Assembly: GCA_000302695.1 (NCBI GenBank)
Contig: AMFN01000001.1
Location: forward strand, 1-64,000
From: Enterobacteriaceae bacterium LSJC7
Lineage (GTDB): Bacteria; Pseudomonadota; Gammaproteobacteria; Enterobacterales; Enterobacteriaceae
Direction: 5' to 3'
DNA length: 64,000 nucleotides
In this document: in pieces, positions 26,054 through 35,996 of the stretch
How positions within the stretch are numbered: position 1 is the stretch's first letter
How the letters are laid out: every line of letters begins with the position of its first letter
Position numbers and translations under genes: made by a program
The notes under the pieces: generated by a model
The model's input: only the letters and a program-made list of their open reading frames with translations
Database searches by the model: none
What the model was told of the DNA's origin: nothing

Positions 26054-27795
26054 TGAACATGCACGCGAGCGAAGCCGCACAGGCTGCCCGGCGTGCGATG
26101 GAACGCTGCGACGCGCTGGCCCAAATCAGCGCCACGGCCGAAGGACTGACCCGGGTTTATTTGTCTTCTGAACATCTGCGAGCCAACCGGCTGGTGGCCG
26201 ACTGGATGGAGCAGGCTGGCATGGTGACCTGGCAGGATGCCGTCGGCAATATTTGTGGGCGCTATGAAGGCGTGCAGGAGGGCGCGCGGGCCGTGCTGTT
26301 AGGTTCACACCTTGACACCGTGCGCAACGCCGGGCGCTATGACGGCATGCTCGGCGTGGTGGCGGCCATTGAAGTGGTGGCCTGGCTGCATCGGCACACT
26401 ATCCGTCTGGCACAGGCGATTGAAGTGGTGGGGTTTGCCGACGAAGAAGGCACTCGTTTTGGCATTACGCTGCTTGGCAGCCGTGGGTTAACCGGCGACT
26501 GGCCGCGGTCGTGGCTCGCCTGTGAGGATGCTGATGGCATCAGTGTGGCACAGGCGTTGGTTAACGCCGGGCTGGATCCGGCGCGCATCGGCGCAGCTGC
26601 TCGTGCGCCAGAGGATTTTAGCGCTTACCTGGAGCTACATATTGAGCAGGGACCGGTGCTGGAGCACGACAATCTGGCGCTGGGCGTGGTCAGCGCTATC
26701 AACGGGGCGCAGCGTCTGCGGTGTCGTTTTACCGGCGAAGCCGGGCATGCGGGTACGGTGCCGATGGCGCATCGCCGTGATGCGCTGGCCGCCGCTGCGC
26801 AATGGCTGCTGGCCGTTGAGCGTGCGGGTGGCCCTGAACTGGTGGCAACCGTCGGTACGCTTGCGTGTGAGCCGGGTGCGGTCAACGTTATCCCGGGGGA
26901 AGTCACGCTGTCACTGGATATTCGCAGCCCGCGTGATGAAGTGCTGGAAAGCACGCTGGCGTCATTACTGGCACAGGCCAGTGATATCGCGGCACGCCGC
27001 GGCGTGCAGTTTGCCTGCGAGCCGTTTTACGCTATTGCTGCCACGCCCTGCGACAGCGACCTGCGCCGGGCGCTTGGCAACGTGGTGGCGCAAATACAGG
27101 GGCAAGCCCCCGTCCTTGCGAGCGGAGCCGGGCATGACGCTATTGCTATCGCCGGGCGCTGGCCGGTGGGCATGCTGTTTGTGCGCTGTCGCGGCGGTAT
27201 CAGCCACCATCCTGACGAGTCGGTGCAGGAAGAGGATGTGGCGCTGGCGCTGCGCGCTTTCAGTCAGTCGGTGATTGCCATTGCCGGTGATAACGTCCTG
27301 GAACGTTTCAACCAGGCTGAACGTGTTGCCGCCGCAGCCATGATTGCACCTTGCGTGGCATTACCAACGTGGCACGAGGCGCTGGTGACAACGCGTCCCT
27401 GGGCGTCAGTCACCGCGCTACGCGAGCGTGCGCAGTCGCTGATGCAGACGTGGACGCACGCTGACTTACATCTGGCGCTGAGTGCGCATCCGCGTATCGG
27501 TGAGCGTGCTCAGGGAAAGGCGCGGGAGGCAACGCTGTCGCGCGCTGAGCAGTCGGGTGTGAACAGTAAAGACGCGGCGCTCGCTCAGGCGCTGGCACAG
27601 GCCAATGCGCAATACGAAGCGCGTTTCGGCCACGTTTTTCTGATTCGTGCCAGCGGGCGCAGCGGGGAAGCTATCCTGGGCGAACTCCGGCGTCGGCTGG
27701 CAAACAGCGATGAACAGGAAAGAGCCGAGGCGCTGGAGCAATTGCGTCAGATAACGCTACTGCGCTTCGACGGTGTATTTCACACCAACGGATAA
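26053..27795 (+). CDS. Fused allantoate amidohydrolase and OHCU decarboxylase
   Basis: This 580-residue fusion has two enzymes. Residues about 1-410 are an M20-family allantoate amidohydrolase (AllC-like) with metal-binding GSHLDTVRNAGRYDG, FADEEGTRF, LELHIEQGPVLE, GEAGHAGTVPM and SGAGHDAIAIA. Residues about 415-580 are a 2-oxo-4-hydroxy-4-carboxy-5-ureidoimidazoline decarboxylase (UraD/HpxT-like) with SAHPRIGE and ARFGHVFLIRASGRSG. The first releases ammonia and CO2 from allantoate to give ureidoglycine; the second makes (S)-allantoin. No frameshift or stop separates them. The start overlaps the aminotransferase stop and follows AGGAG. Confidence 0.9.
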   Translation: MNMHASEAAQAARRAMERCDALAQISATAEGLTRVYLSSEHLRANRLVADWMEQAGMVTWQDAVGNICGRYEGVQEGARAVLLGSHLDTVRNAGRYDGMLGVVAAIEVVAWLHRHTIRLAQAIEVVGFADEEGTRFGITLLGSRGLTGDWPRSWLACEDADGISVAQALVNAGLDPARIGAAARAPEDFSAYLELHIEQGPVLEHDNLALGVVSAINGAQRLRCRFTGEAGHAGTVPMAHRRDALAAAAQWLLAVERAGGPELVATVGTLACEPGAVNVIPGEVTLSLDIRSPRDEVLESTLASLLAQASDIAARRGVQFACEPFYAIAATPCDSDLRRALGNVVAQIQGQAPVLASGAGHDAIAIAGRWPVGMLFVRCRGGISHHPDESVQEEDVALALRAFSQSVIAIAGDNVLERFNQAERVAAAAMIAPCVALPTWHEALVTTRPWASVTALRERAQSLMQTWTHADLHLALSAHPRIGERAQGKAREATLSRAEQSGVNSKDAALAQALAQANAQYEARFGHVFLIRASGRSGEAILGELRRRLANSDEQERAEALEQLRQITLLRFDGVFHTNG

Positions 27796-27936
27796 AGCGG
27801 CTCCTGCACTGGCGCATGCGCAACGCGTGTCGGCCAGTGGACCCGAAGTAACGTGACGGCGGGGCCTGCTGACGGGCTGCATCAGGCGGCCAAATGTATC
27901 CTACAAAGCAAACCGTGCCAGAGGAAAATGACAGCC

Positions 27937-28272
27937 ATGAGTTCTGTAACCACCCATATTCTCGACACGGCGCTGGGGCAGCCTGCGCGGGGGATCGCTC
28001 TGCGCCTGGAGCGTGATGCCTGCGGCGACTGGGATATGCTGGCGACCGGCATCACCGACGATGATGGCCGCTGCCGCGATCTCACCACTCAACCGCTACA
28101 GGCTGGCCGTTATCGCCTGACGGCAGACATTGGTGCTTACTTTACCCGCAGCGGGCGCGACACGCTGTACACGAGCGCGCAGATAGATTTTGTGATGACA
28201 GAAAACGGCGGTCATTATCATCTGCCGTTCCTTATCTCTCCCTGGTCGTGGTCCACCTACCGCGGCAGCTGA
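27937..28272 (+). CDS. uraH: 5-hydroxyisourate hydrolase (transthyretin-like)
   Basis: HIU hydrolase opens 5-hydroxyisourate to OHCU, the substrate of the upstream fusion's decarboxylase. Characteristic are the N-terminal TTHILDTALGQPARG and the C-terminal YHLPFLISPWSWSTYRGS with the YRGS tail. The start at 27937 (MSSVTTHILDT) gives 111 residues, the usual size; another ATG at 27928 is too close to GAGGAAA. No signal peptide is seen, so it should be cytosolic. Confidence 0.92.
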   Translation: MSSVTTHILDTALGQPARGIALRLERDACGDWDMLATGITDDDGRCRDLTTQPLQAGRYRLTADIGAYFTRSGRDTLYTSAQIDFVMTENGGHYHLPFLISPWSWSTYRGS

Positions 28273-28298
28273 TTCACTCAAGGTTAAGGAAGGGCACA

Positions 28299-29630
28299 AT
28301 GACAACACCACGCACCCGCCCGGAAGACCGGCGTTATCCGCTCGCCAACACGTTCACCTGGGGATTACAGCACGTCCTGACGATGTACGGCGGCATTGTG
28401 GCGCCGCCACTGATTATTGGCAGCGCCATTGGCCTTTCAGCCGCACAGACTGGGGCGCTGGTCACCGCCGCGCTGTTTATCAGCGGCATTTCCACGCTGT
28501 TACAGTCGCTGGGGCTGCCGTATTTTGGCGCCCGCTTGCCGCTGGTACAGGGCGTGTCGTTTGCCGGTGTTGCCACCATGGTGACGCTTGCCAGCGACGG
28601 CGGGTTGCCGATGGTGTTCGGGGCGGTTATCGCCGCGTCGCTGCTGGGGCTGCTGATTGCCCCGTTTTTCTCACGCATCATTCGTCTGTTTCCACCGGTT
28701 GTAACTGGCTGCGTCATTACGGTTATTGGTCTGTCGTTGATGCCGGTGGCCGCGCGCTGGGCGATGGGGGGGAATCAGCGGGCTTCTGACTGGGGGGCGC
28801 CGTCCAACATTGGTCTGGCAGGGCTGACGCTTGCGGTGATACTGCTGCTCAATCGCCTTGGTAGTGCAGGTGTGAGCCGCATTGCCGTGCTGGTTGCAAT
28901 GGTTGTCGGCACGCTGGCGGCAGCCCTGATGGGCAAGACGGATTTCAGCGGCGTATTACAGGGGCCGTGGCTGGCCCTGCCGTCACCGTTTGCATTTGGC
29001 GCACCGGTATTTGATATCGCCGCGGTGCTCTCCATGTTTTTGATTGTGCTGGTACTGCTCACCGAAACCACAGCTGGCTTGATGGCCGTGGGGGAGATTG
29101 TCGGCACGCCAGTGGATGAGCGCCGCATTGCCAGCGGCCTGCGGGCGGATATGCTCACCAGCGCGCTGGCACCGTTATTGAATTCGTTTCCGCAAAGCGC
29201 ATTCGCGCAGAATATTGGGCTGGTGGCGTTAACAGGGATTAAAAGCCGCTTTGTGGTGAGTGCGGGCGGGCTGATTTTGCTGGTGCTGGGATTGTTACCG
29301 GTGCTGGGGCGCATCATTGCCTGCATTCCCTTGCCGATACTCGGCGGTGCGGGTGTTGTGCTGTTTGGCTCGGTCGCCGCAAGCGGCATTCGCTCGCTGG
29401 CAAAGGTGGATTACAAAGACAACATGAACCTGGTGGTAGTCGCCACCTCGCTGGCCTTTGGCATGATCCCAATAGTGATGCCTGCATTTTACGACCAGTT
29501 CCCGGGCTGGGTACGCACCTTACTGCATTCCGGCATCAGCGCCAGCTGTCTTGCCGCGTTCACACTCAATATCCTGTTTAACGTCAGGCTGTTTACCACG
29601 CGCAGACGTCTGCCTGAAGCCTCTCGCTGA
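28299..29630 (+). CDS. NCS2-family xanthine/uric acid permease
   Basis: This 443-residue inner-membrane permease of the nucleobase-ascorbate transporter family has about twelve to fourteen membrane segments. QGVSFAGVATM near residue 85 and the signature FAQNIGLVALTG near residue 305 (QNxGxxxxT) are present. NCS2 proteins of this kind import xanthine or urate by proton symport. The start at 28299 follows AAGGAAGG. As the last gene of the ureide block it presumably brings in urate or xanthine. Confidence 0.9.
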   Translation: MTTPRTRPEDRRYPLANTFTWGLQHVLTMYGGIVAPPLIIGSAIGLSAAQTGALVTAALFISGISTLLQSLGLPYFGARLPLVQGVSFAGVATMVTLASDGGLPMVFGAVIAASLLGLLIAPFFSRIIRLFPPVVTGCVITVIGLSLMPVAARWAMGGNQRASDWGAPSNIGLAGLTLAVILLLNRLGSAGVSRIAVLVAMVVGTLAAALMGKTDFSGVLQGPWLALPSPFAFGAPVFDIAAVLSMFLIVLVLLTETTAGLMAVGEIVGTPVDERRIASGLRADMLTSALAPLLNSFPQSAFAQNIGLVALTGIKSRFVVSAGGLILLVLGLLPVLGRIIACIPLPILGGAGVVLFGSVAASGIRSLAKVDYKDNMNLVVVATSLAFGMIPIVMPAFYDQFPGWVRTLLHSGISASCLAAFTLNILFNVRLFTTRRRLPEASR

Positions 29631-29681
29631 GAAGCATGAGCGCAAAGCACTAACGGCCGTCTCTGTGGCGGCCTTGTCACA

Positions 29682-30452
29682 TTACATCAGGTGAAACGCA
29701 TCGGCATCCTGCCACGCCGGAAAGCGAGAGCGGTATTCCTGTAGCGCTGTCAGTGACAGTTCGGCGTCAAGCCGCGCGGCCTGATGCGGCTCGGCGCTGG
29801 CGAGGCTTTCACCCTGTGGGTTAATAATACGGCTATCGCCGCGGTAGTGATGGCCGTTGCCGTCAGTACCAATGCGGTTGCAGCCTGCCACATAGCTCTG
29901 GTTTTCAATGGCGCGCGCAGTCAGCAGCGCCTGCCAGTGGTGTGAACGCGGCGCAGGCCAGTTGGCAACGTACAGCGCGAGATCGTAGTCGTCGCGGTTG
30001 CGCGACCAGACCGGGAAACGCAGGTCGTAACATACCAGCGGCAGAATGCGCCAGCCGCGCCATTCCAGCACCAGTCGTTGTTCTCCGGGCTGATAATGAT
30101 GATGTTCGCCGGCCATGCGAAACAGATGACGCTTATCGTAGAAGTGGACCTTGCCATCCGGCTGCACCAGCAAAAAGCGGTTAACCGGGCCGCGTTCGCT
30201 GGCAATAGCGGCGCTACCGGCAATCATCGCATTACAGCGCTGCGCCTTTTGCTGCATCCACGTCACCACCTCGGCCTGCGGCATGGAACTCTGTGCGGCC
30301 TGCATGGCAAAACCGGTGGTGAACATCTCCGGCAGGACAATGAGGTCGCGCCCGTGCAGGTCATCGAGCAGTAAATCGAAATGACGCAGGTTGGCAGGAC
30401 CATCCATCCAGATAAGCGGCTGTTGCAGCAGCGATAGTTTCAGGCCAGACAT
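29682..30452 (-). CDS. yafV: Omega-amidase YafV (2-oxoglutaramate amidase-like nitrilase)
   Basis: This 256-residue cytosolic nitrilase-superfamily amidase corresponds to E. coli YafV, an omega-amidase hydrolysing 2-oxoglutaramate or 2-oxosuccinamate. The catalytic triad is visible as Glu in LPEMFTTGF, Lys in FYDKRHLF and Cys in LVCYDLRFP. The start at 30452 (MSGLKLSLLQQPLIWMDG) matches E. coli; the longer open frame upstream does not. It converges on the NCS2 permease with 51 bases between stops, and marks the return to the conserved backbone. Confidence 0.93.
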   Translation of the reverse strand: MSGLKLSLLQQPLIWMDGPANLRHFDLLLDDLHGRDLIVLPEMFTTGFAMQAAQSSMPQAEVVTWMQQKAQRCNAMIAGSAAIASERGPVNRFLLVQPDGKVHFYDKRHLFRMAGEHHHYQPGEQRLVLEWRGWRILPLVCYDLRFPVWSRNRDDYDLALYVANWPAPRSHHWQALLTARAIENQSYVAGCNRIGTDGNGHHYRGDSRIINPQGESLASAEPHQAARLDAELSLTALQEYRSRFPAWQDADAFHLM

Positions 30453-30634
30453 CGTGTGGTACTCCTGCATTGTGCAAATTTTTAACACTGTATCATGAGG
30501 TTTACAAAAAATGTCACCCTGAGCACTCACTGGAATCTTCTGCTTTTTTGTTGGTTATTTGCAATATCTTTGTCTTTGTACCACCCTGAAGTACTGGCAT
30601 TTTCACGCCTGACAGAGAAAAACGGGAGTTCGAC

Positions 30635-31084
30635 ATGTTAAAGAAAATAAGTGTGGTTGCGCTGCTGCTGGCAAGTGCAGGAGCGTGGGCACAGGGCGAT
30701 ATGATGACGGTCAGCGGCCTGGCAAACGGTGCCAATTCCAAAGCGGCTTTTGCCAAAATGACCGAAGGCCATAAGCTGCCAGAATGGGTGGTCAAAGGCG
30801 GTACGGGGTCACCGGCGAAATCGGTAAAACTGGGTAGTGATACCTGGCAGGTGCTGTCTTCCTGTAAACCGCACGACTGCGGTTCAGAGCGCGTGGCAAT
30901 CCTCTGGTCACCAGAGAAAAAAGAGATGACGGGCGTCTACTCAACGGTGACAGAGAGCAGTTCTGAAGAGAAACTGGTGTGGATGAATGTGAGTGACGAT
31001 TTGTCCATTGACGGCAAAACCGTGCTGTTTGCGGCATTGAGCGGCAGTCTGGAAAATCATCCGGATGCATTCAACTACAAATAA
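30635..31084 (+). CDS. ivy: Inhibitor of vertebrate C-type lysozyme, Ivy
   Basis: Ivy is a periplasmic dimer that blocks C-type lysozyme by inserting a short loop into the active site. The 149-residue protein has a signal peptide (LKKISVVALLLASAGAWA) and the inhibitory loop CKPHDC near residue 73, closed by a disulfide. The end, SGSLENHPDAFNYK, matches E. coli. Confidence 0.95.
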   Translation: MLKKISVVALLLASAGAWAQGDMMTVSGLANGANSKAAFAKMTEGHKLPEWVVKGGTGSPAKSVKLGSDTWQVLSSCKPHDCGSERVAILWSPEKKEMTGVYSTVTESSSEEKLVWMNVSDDLSIDGKTVLFAALSGSLENHPDAFNYK

Positions 31085-31096
31085 AGACAGTTAGTG

Positions 31097-31126
31097 AAAG
31101 CCGCCTTCAGAGAAGGCGGCTTTTTT
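31097..31126 (+). terminator. Intrinsic terminator of ivy
   Basis: AAAGCCGCCTTC/GAAGGCGGCTTT forms a strong stem that runs directly into TTTTTT. Confidence 0.88.
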
Positions 31127-31136
31127 ATGCCATCGG

Positions 31137-31176
31137 TTCAGGACGGGTCAGTGTCAACGCTATTCAGGACGGGTCA
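31137..31176. repeat. Short direct repeat between the ivy and fadE terminators
   Basis: TTCAGGACGGGTCA occurs at 31137-31150 and again at 31163-31176, a 26-base period. It lies between two terminators, so no transcript role is obvious. Confidence 0.6.
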
Positions 31177-31184
31177 CAGGCAAT

Positions 31185-31213
31185 AAAAAAGCGGAGCCAG
31201 GCTCCGCTTTTTT
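31185..31213. terminator. Terminator of fadE (bidirectional)
   Basis: A7-GCGGAGC-CAG-GCTCCGC-T6 has A and T tracts on both sides and can end the leftward fadE transcript as well as rightward read-through. Confidence 0.85.
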
Positions 31214-31226
31214 AGTCTTGCTGCCT

Positions 31227-33677
31227 TCAGGCGGCTTCGACCTTACGCAATTTCTCTTTGTCCTTACGCGGCAGCGGGCGGGTGGCCAGCTCTTCCGGTT
31301 CGAACTCATCAACGTTAATGGTACGCAGGCGGCTGGCTTCTGCGGTGCGCAGGATCTGCGCTTCTTCAGCCGTAATCTGCTCTTTCGCCAGCGCTTTCTC
31401 GGCCAGTACGTCCAGGCGAGTAAACGGCAGGTTTTTGCCTGCGGCTTTGCACAGTTTGGCGTGAATCGGCTCAGCGGCCATGGTTTCCTGCAACGCCTGC
31501 TCAAGCTGGCCGAACGGATTGTGCTCGCTCGGGGTGATGTACTGACCGCGACCAATACGCGAACGGGTGGCCGACGGCGTTTGCAGAATCTGCGCCAGCT
31601 TGTGATCCAGCACGTCTGACGGCGCACGACAGGTGCGACCCAGCGGGAAAATCACCACGCGCATGGCACCGGCAACAAAGCGGTTCGGGAAGTTGCGCAG
31701 CAGGTCATCAATGGCTTGTTCGGCCTGATGCAGCGCATCCTGAACGCCCCAGTGCAGCAGCGGCAGGTCAGCTTCGTTACGCCCTTCGTCTTCATAGCGT
31801 TTCAGCGCGGCAGAGGCGAGGTAGAGTTGGCTCAGTACGTCGCCCAGGCGCGCGGAGATGCGCTCGCGGCGTTTCAGGCTGCCGCCGAGCACCGCCATAG
31901 ACACATCCGACAGCAGCGCCAGGTTGGCACTCAGGCGGTTAAGGTGCTGATAGTAGCGGCGCGTAGCGTCACGGGTTGGCGTGGCGCTGGTCAGGCCGCT
32001 GGTCAGGCCCAGCCAGAAACTGCGTACTTTGTTACTGCCGACGTGGCCGATGTGTTTAAACAGCAGCTTATCGAAGGCATTGAGATCGTTATTCTGTGCA
32101 GCGGCCATTTCATCAAGCACATAAGGATGGCAGCGGATAGCGCCCTGGCCGAAGATCATCATGCTGCGGGTCAGAATATTTGCGCCTTCTACCGTGATGG
32201 CAATCGGTGCGCCCTGATAGGCGCGGGCGAGGAAGTTGCTTTCGCCAAGCATAATGCCTTTACCGCCGGTAATGTCCATGGCGTCAATAATGGCGCGCTG
32301 GCCGCGATGGGTGCAGTGATACTTCACAATAGCCGACAGCACCGCAGGCTTTTCACCCTGCATAATGCCGTAGGTAATCAGCGTTGCTGCGGCGTCCATC
32401 ACATAGGCGTTACCGGCAATGCGCGCCAGCGCTTCTTCAATCCCTTCCATCTTACCAATGGAGATCTTGAACTGGCGGCGAATACGGGCATAAGCCCCGG
32501 TCGCCAGCGCCACGCTCTTGAGGCCGCCAGTGGCGTTTGACGGCAGCGTAATACCGCGGCCAACCGACAGGCATTCCACCAGCATACGCCAGCCCTGACC
32601 GGCCATTTTTGGGCCACCGATAATGTAGTCAATCGGGACAAACACATCGTCACCGCGGGTCGGGCCGTTCTGGAACGGCACGTTCAGCGGGAAGTGGCGC
32701 GTGCCGATTTCCACGCCCGGTGTGCTGGTGGGGATCAGCGCGCAGGTAATGCCAGGCGCTTCATCGTCACTGAGCAGGCGGTCCGGGTCGTGCAGTTTGA
32801 ACGCCAGCCCCAGTACGGTCGCAATAGGTGCGAGCGTGATGTAGCGCTTGTTCCAGGTCAGGCGCATACCCAGCACCTGTTTGCCTTCCCATTCGCCCAT
32901 ACACACTACGCCGGTATCCGGGATAGCACCGGCGTCTGAACCGGCCTCAGGGCTGGTCAGTGCAAAGCAGGGAATTTCTTCACCACGCGCCAGGCGCGGC
33001 AGGTAATGATCTTTTTGCTCTTCAGTGCCGTAGTGCTGCAACAGTTCACCTGGGCCGAGCGAGTTAGGTACGCCAACGGTAATTGCCAGGATACCGGACA
33101 CGCCAGAGAGCTTTTGCAGTACGCGCGACTGGGCGTAAGGCGAAAACTCCAGCCCGCCGTACTCTTTTTTGATGATCATGGCGAAGAAACGGTGCTCTTT
33201 CAGATATGCCCACAGTTCTGGCGGCAGGTCCGCCATTTCATGGGTAATCGCAAAGTCGTTTGCCATGCGGCAGGCTTCTTCTACCGGGCCGTCAATAAAC
33301 GCCTGCTCTTCAGCAGTAAGGCGCGGTTGTGGATAGTTGTGTAGCTTATTCCAGTCCGGGTTACCGCGAAACAAGTCGCCTTCCCACCAGGTGGTGCCTG
33401 CATCGATAGCTTCTTTTTCGGTGCGGGACATTGGCGGCATCACTTTACTGAACATGCGAAAAATCGGTGCGGAGAGCAGGGATCTACGCAGTGGGACAAT
33501 ATTGAGCGGTAACAACACAATCGCCAGTGGTAACAGCATCCAGGGCGTCCAGAGACCGGCGGCGGCAAGCGCGACGGTCCAGACCAGCATAATGGCGCTG
33601 CTCAACAGCAAATTTACCCGGTGGTAAAAAAGGGCAGCGAGTAAAACAACGGTAGCAACAATACTCAACGTCAACAT
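31227..33677 (-). CDS. fadE: Acyl-CoA dehydrogenase FadE
   Basis: FadE catalyses the first step of fatty acid beta-oxidation, acyl-CoA to trans-2-enoyl-CoA, with FAD. The 816-residue protein (814 in E. coli) has N-terminal hydrophobic segments (about 1-65) that anchor it. The acyl-CoA dehydrogenase core follows, with [18 protein letters not shown] and [12 protein letters not shown], and then the enterobacterial C-terminal extension (DUF1974-like). A FadR operator lies just upstream. Confidence 0.96.
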   Translation of the reverse strand: MLTLSIVATVVLLAALFYHRVNLLLSSAIMLVWTVALAAAGLWTPWMLLPLAIVLLPLNIVPLRRSLLSAPIFRMFSKVMPPMSRTEKEAIDAGTTWWEGDLFRGNPDWNKLHNYPQPRLTAEEQAFIDGPVEEACRMANDFAITHEMADLPPELWAYLKEHRFFAMIIKKEYGGLEFSPYAQSRVLQKLSGVSGILAITVGVPNSLGPGELLQHYGTEEQKDHYLPRLARGEEIPCFALTSPEAGSDAGAIPDTGVVCMGEWEGKQVLGMRLTWNKRYITLAPIATVLGLAFKLHDPDRLLSDDEAPGITCALIPTSTPGVEIGTRHFPLNVPFQNGPTRGDDVFVPIDYIIGGPKMAGQGWRMLVECLSVGRGITLPSNATGGLKSVALATGAYARIRRQFKISIGKMEGIEEALARIAGNAYVMDAAATLITYGIMQGEKPAVLSAIVKYHCTHRGQRAIIDAMDITGGKGIMLGESNFLARAYQGAPIAITVEGANILTRSMMIFGQGAIRCHPYVLDEMAAAQNNDLNAFDKLLFKHIGHVGSNKVRSFWLGLTSGLTSATPTRDATRRYYQHLNRLSANLALLSDVSMAVLGGSLKRRERISARLGDVLSQLYLASAALKRYEDEGRNEADLPLLHWGVQDALHQAEQAIDDLLRNFPNRFVAGAMRVVIFPLGRTCRAPSDVLDHKLAQILQTPSATRSRIGRGQYITPSEHNPFGQLEQALQETMAAEPIHAKLCKAAGKNLPFTRLDVLAEKALAKEQITAEEAQILRTAEASRLRTINVDEFEPEELATRPLPRKDKEKLRKVEAA

Positions 33678-33700
33678 AAGAAAAGCTCCTTAACTTGCCG

Positions 33701-33715
33701 GAGGTCTGACCAGTG
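33701..33715 (-). promoter_or_regulatory. FadR operator of fadE
   Basis: Read on the minus strand the sequence is CACTGGTCAGACCTC, matching the FadR consensus CTGGTCNGACC(A/T), 24 bases upstream of the fadE start codon. FadR represses fad genes until long-chain acyl-CoA is present. Confidence 0.85.
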
Positions 33716-33894
33716 GTTGTTATTGTTGTAGTGGACACACTCATTTTTATCAATGTGTTTACAATATAATTACAACCTGGCTCACACTGTGGGCTAAATT
33801 AACGGCCAAACTGCCGTTGCACGGTGCTTCTCGCTGCTGGCGCTATCCGGTACACTGCTCACAGTAACTAGCAAAAGCTGAAGGAACCCTCCTC

Positions 33895-34476
33895 ATGTAC
33901 CAGGATACTATCCGTAGTGAACTCAATGAAGCCGCCGACACGCTGGCGAATTTCCTGAAAGACGACGCCAATATCCACGCTATCCAGCGTGCGGCTGTGC
34001 TGCTGGCAGATAGCTTCAAAGCGGGTGGCAAAGTGCTCTCCTGCGGTAACGGTGGTTCCCACTGTGACGCCATGCATTTTGCTGAAGAACTGACCGGTCG
34101 CTATCGTGAAAACCGTCCGGGCTACCCGGCGATTGCGATTTCCGACGTCAGCCATCTGTCCTGTGTAAGCAACGACTTTGGTTATGAATACGTATTTTCT
34201 CGCTATGTAGAAGCGGTGGGTCGCGAAGGTGACGTGCTGCTGGGGCTGTCCACCTCCGGTAACTCTGCCAACATCATTAAAGCTATCGAGGCGGCGCGCG
34301 CAAAGGGCATGAAGGTGATTGCGTTGACGGGCAAAGACGGTGGCAAAATGGCGGGCAGCGCGGATATCGAAATCCGTGTGCCGCACTTTGGCTATGCCGA
34401 TCGCATCCAGGAAATTCACATCAAAGTGATTCACATCCTGATGCTGCTGATTGAAAAAGAGATGGTAAAAGCATAA
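33895..34476 (+). CDS. gmhA: Sedoheptulose 7-phosphate isomerase
   Basis: GmhA (LpcA) converts sedoheptulose 7-phosphate to D-glycero-D-manno-heptose 7-phosphate, the first step of LPS inner-core heptose synthesis. The 193-residue SIS-domain protein is almost identical to E. coli GmhA, with [29 protein letters not shown] and the catalytic His region near residue 180. GGAACC precedes the start. Confidence 0.97.
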   Translation: MYQDTIRSELNEAADTLANFLKDDANIHAIQRAAVLLADSFKAGGKVLSCGNGGSHCDAMHFAEELTGRYRENRPGYPAIAISDVSHLSCVSNDFGYEYVFSRYVEAVGREGDVLLGLSTSGNSANIIKAIEAARAKGMKVIALTGKDGGKMAGSADIEIRVPHFGYADRIQEIHIKVIHILMLLIEKEMVKA

Positions 34477-34523
34477 CCCCTAAACCCCTCCCTGACCGGA
34501 GGGGTGCGGTCCGGGAGGTCAAT

Positions 34524-35291
34524 ATGTGTGAACTGCTCGGGATGAGCGCCAACGTCCCAACGGATATTTGCTTTAGCTTTACCGGACTGGTTCAGCGCGG
34601 CGGCGGCACTGGCCCGCATAAAGACGGCTGGGGCATTACGTTTTATGAAGGCAAAGGGTGCCGCACGTTTAAAGACCCGCAGCCAAGCTTTAACTCTCCC
34701 ATCGCCAGGCTGGTGCAGGACTATCCGATTAAGTCCTGTTCGGTCATTGCGCATATTCGCCAGGCCAACCGTGGTGAAGTGGCGCTTGAAAACACCCATC
34801 CTTTTACCCGCGAGCTGTGGGGCCGTAACTGGACCTTCGCCCACAATGGGCAGCTTAAGGGCTATCGCAGCCTGGAAACCGGCAATTTCCGCCCGGTGGG
34901 TGACACCGACAGTGAATACGCGTTCTGTTGGTTGCTACACCGCCTGACTCAACGTTACCCGCGCACGCCAGGCAATATGACGGCAATGTTCCGCTATGTG
35001 GCCGAACTGGCGGCTGAGTTGCGTAAAAAGGGCGTGTTTAACATGCTGCTGTCGGACGGGCGCTACGTGATGGCGTTTTGCTCGACCAATCTTTTCTGGA
35101 TAACGCGCCGTGCGCCGTTTGGTGTGGCGACGCTGCTCGACAGAGATGTGGAAATTGATTTTCAGCGCGAAACCACGCCCAACGACGTGGTTTCGGTGAT
35201 TGCCACCCAGCCGCTTACCGGTAACGAGAACTGGAACCGGATAGCGCCCGGGGAGTGGGCGTTATTTTGCCTCGGTGAAAAGCAGGTTTGA
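34524..35291 (+). CDS. yafJ: Class II glutamine amidotransferase-like protein YafJ
   Basis: This 255-residue protein has an N-terminal-nucleophile amidotransferase fold. Cys2 ([11 protein letters not shown]) is the expected nucleophile once Met1 is removed, and [10 protein letters not shown] and [10 protein letters not shown] are typical. The partner or product is not known to me. A GGGAGG ribosome site follows the small CCCCTCC/GGAGGGG hairpin behind gmhA. Its end overlaps yafK by 30 bases. Confidence 0.92.
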   Translation: MCELLGMSANVPTDICFSFTGLVQRGGGTGPHKDGWGITFYEGKGCRTFKDPQPSFNSPIARLVQDYPIKSCSVIAHIRQANRGEVALENTHPFTRELWGRNWTFAHNGQLKGYRSLETGNFRPVGDTDSEYAFCWLLHRLTQRYPRTPGNMTAMFRYVAELAAELRKKGVFNMLLSDGRYVMAFCSTNLFWITRRAPFGVATLLDRDVEIDFQRETTPNDVVSVIATQPLTGNENWNRIAPGEWALFCLGEKQV

Positions 35292-35996
35292 TGCCAGCTG
35301 CGGCTGGCTGTTATTGCCGCCCATAAATGGCCGGGTGTTGACGACATACTGGCCGTTTTGCACGTTGACATGCGGTGGCTGCTTGTTCTGCACAAAGTAG
35401 TCGTAACCTGGCTTAAGCTGTTTCCAGAAGTTCGCGTAGTATGAGTTTTTGTGCAGTGCCATGTTGGCATCCGTCATGCGAAACGGGTAAATGCTCACCT
35501 CAACGCGTGGCTGACCAAACACCAGGGCTGCGGTCACGAACTGGAAAATCTCATCAATACCGCTGTCGGTCATGGCATAGCAGCCAACCGATACGCAGGC
35601 ACCGTGAATCATCAGGTATTTACCGTCATAGCCGTTCTGGCGGTCAAACTCGTTCGGAAAGCCGATATTGATAGCCTTATAGTACTGGCTGTCAGGCTTA
35701 AGCTGGCTGCGGTCCACGCTGTAGAACCCTTCCGGGCTTTTAAAATCACCGGTACGTCGCTTTGGCCCAAGCCCGCCTGAGTAGTTGCAGATGTTGTAAC
35801 TGCTCATCAGCTGATACTTTTCGCCCGACTTGACCCACAGTTCGAGGGTGCGCTCTTGTTTAAAGATCTGAATATAAACCGGCGAGCCCATAAACTGCTT
35901 TTTGTCAGCCAGCGGGGAAGGGTTGCTGCCAAGCAAGCCGGCAAATGACACGCACGGCAGGAGAAGCATCGCAAAAAATAACGCGATTTTACGCAT
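35262..35996 (-). CDS. dpaA: Murein-lipoprotein amidase/L,D-transpeptidase-like YafK (DpaA/LdtF)
   Basis: This periplasmic YkuD-domain protein has 244 residues. The E. coli homologue YafK (DpaA or LdtF) detaches Braun lipoprotein from peptidoglycan. A signal peptide ([20 protein letters not shown]) is followed by the YkuD catalytic segment [14 protein letters not shown] with the active-site His and Cys. The start at 35996 fits E. coli; the open frame extends upstream without homology. Confidence 0.92.
   Translation of the reverse strand: MRKIALFFAMLLLPCVSFAGLLGSNPSPLADKKQFMGSPVYIQIFKQERTLELWVKSGEKYQLMSSYNICNYSGGLGPKRRTGDFKSPEGFYSVDRSQLKPDSQYYKAINIGFPNEFDRQNGYDGKYLMIHGACVSVGCYAMTDSGIDEIFQFVTAALVFGQPRVEVSIYPFRMTDANMALHKNSYYANFWKQLKPGYDYFVQNKQPPHVNVQNGQYVVNTRPFMGGNNSQPQLASNLLFTEAK

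Noticed and set aside
28248-28298. Upstream in-frame extension of the NCS2 permease overlapping uraH.
   Set aside because: The extension lacks a ribosome site, while AAGGAAGG precedes the ATG at 28299 that fits the family N-terminus.
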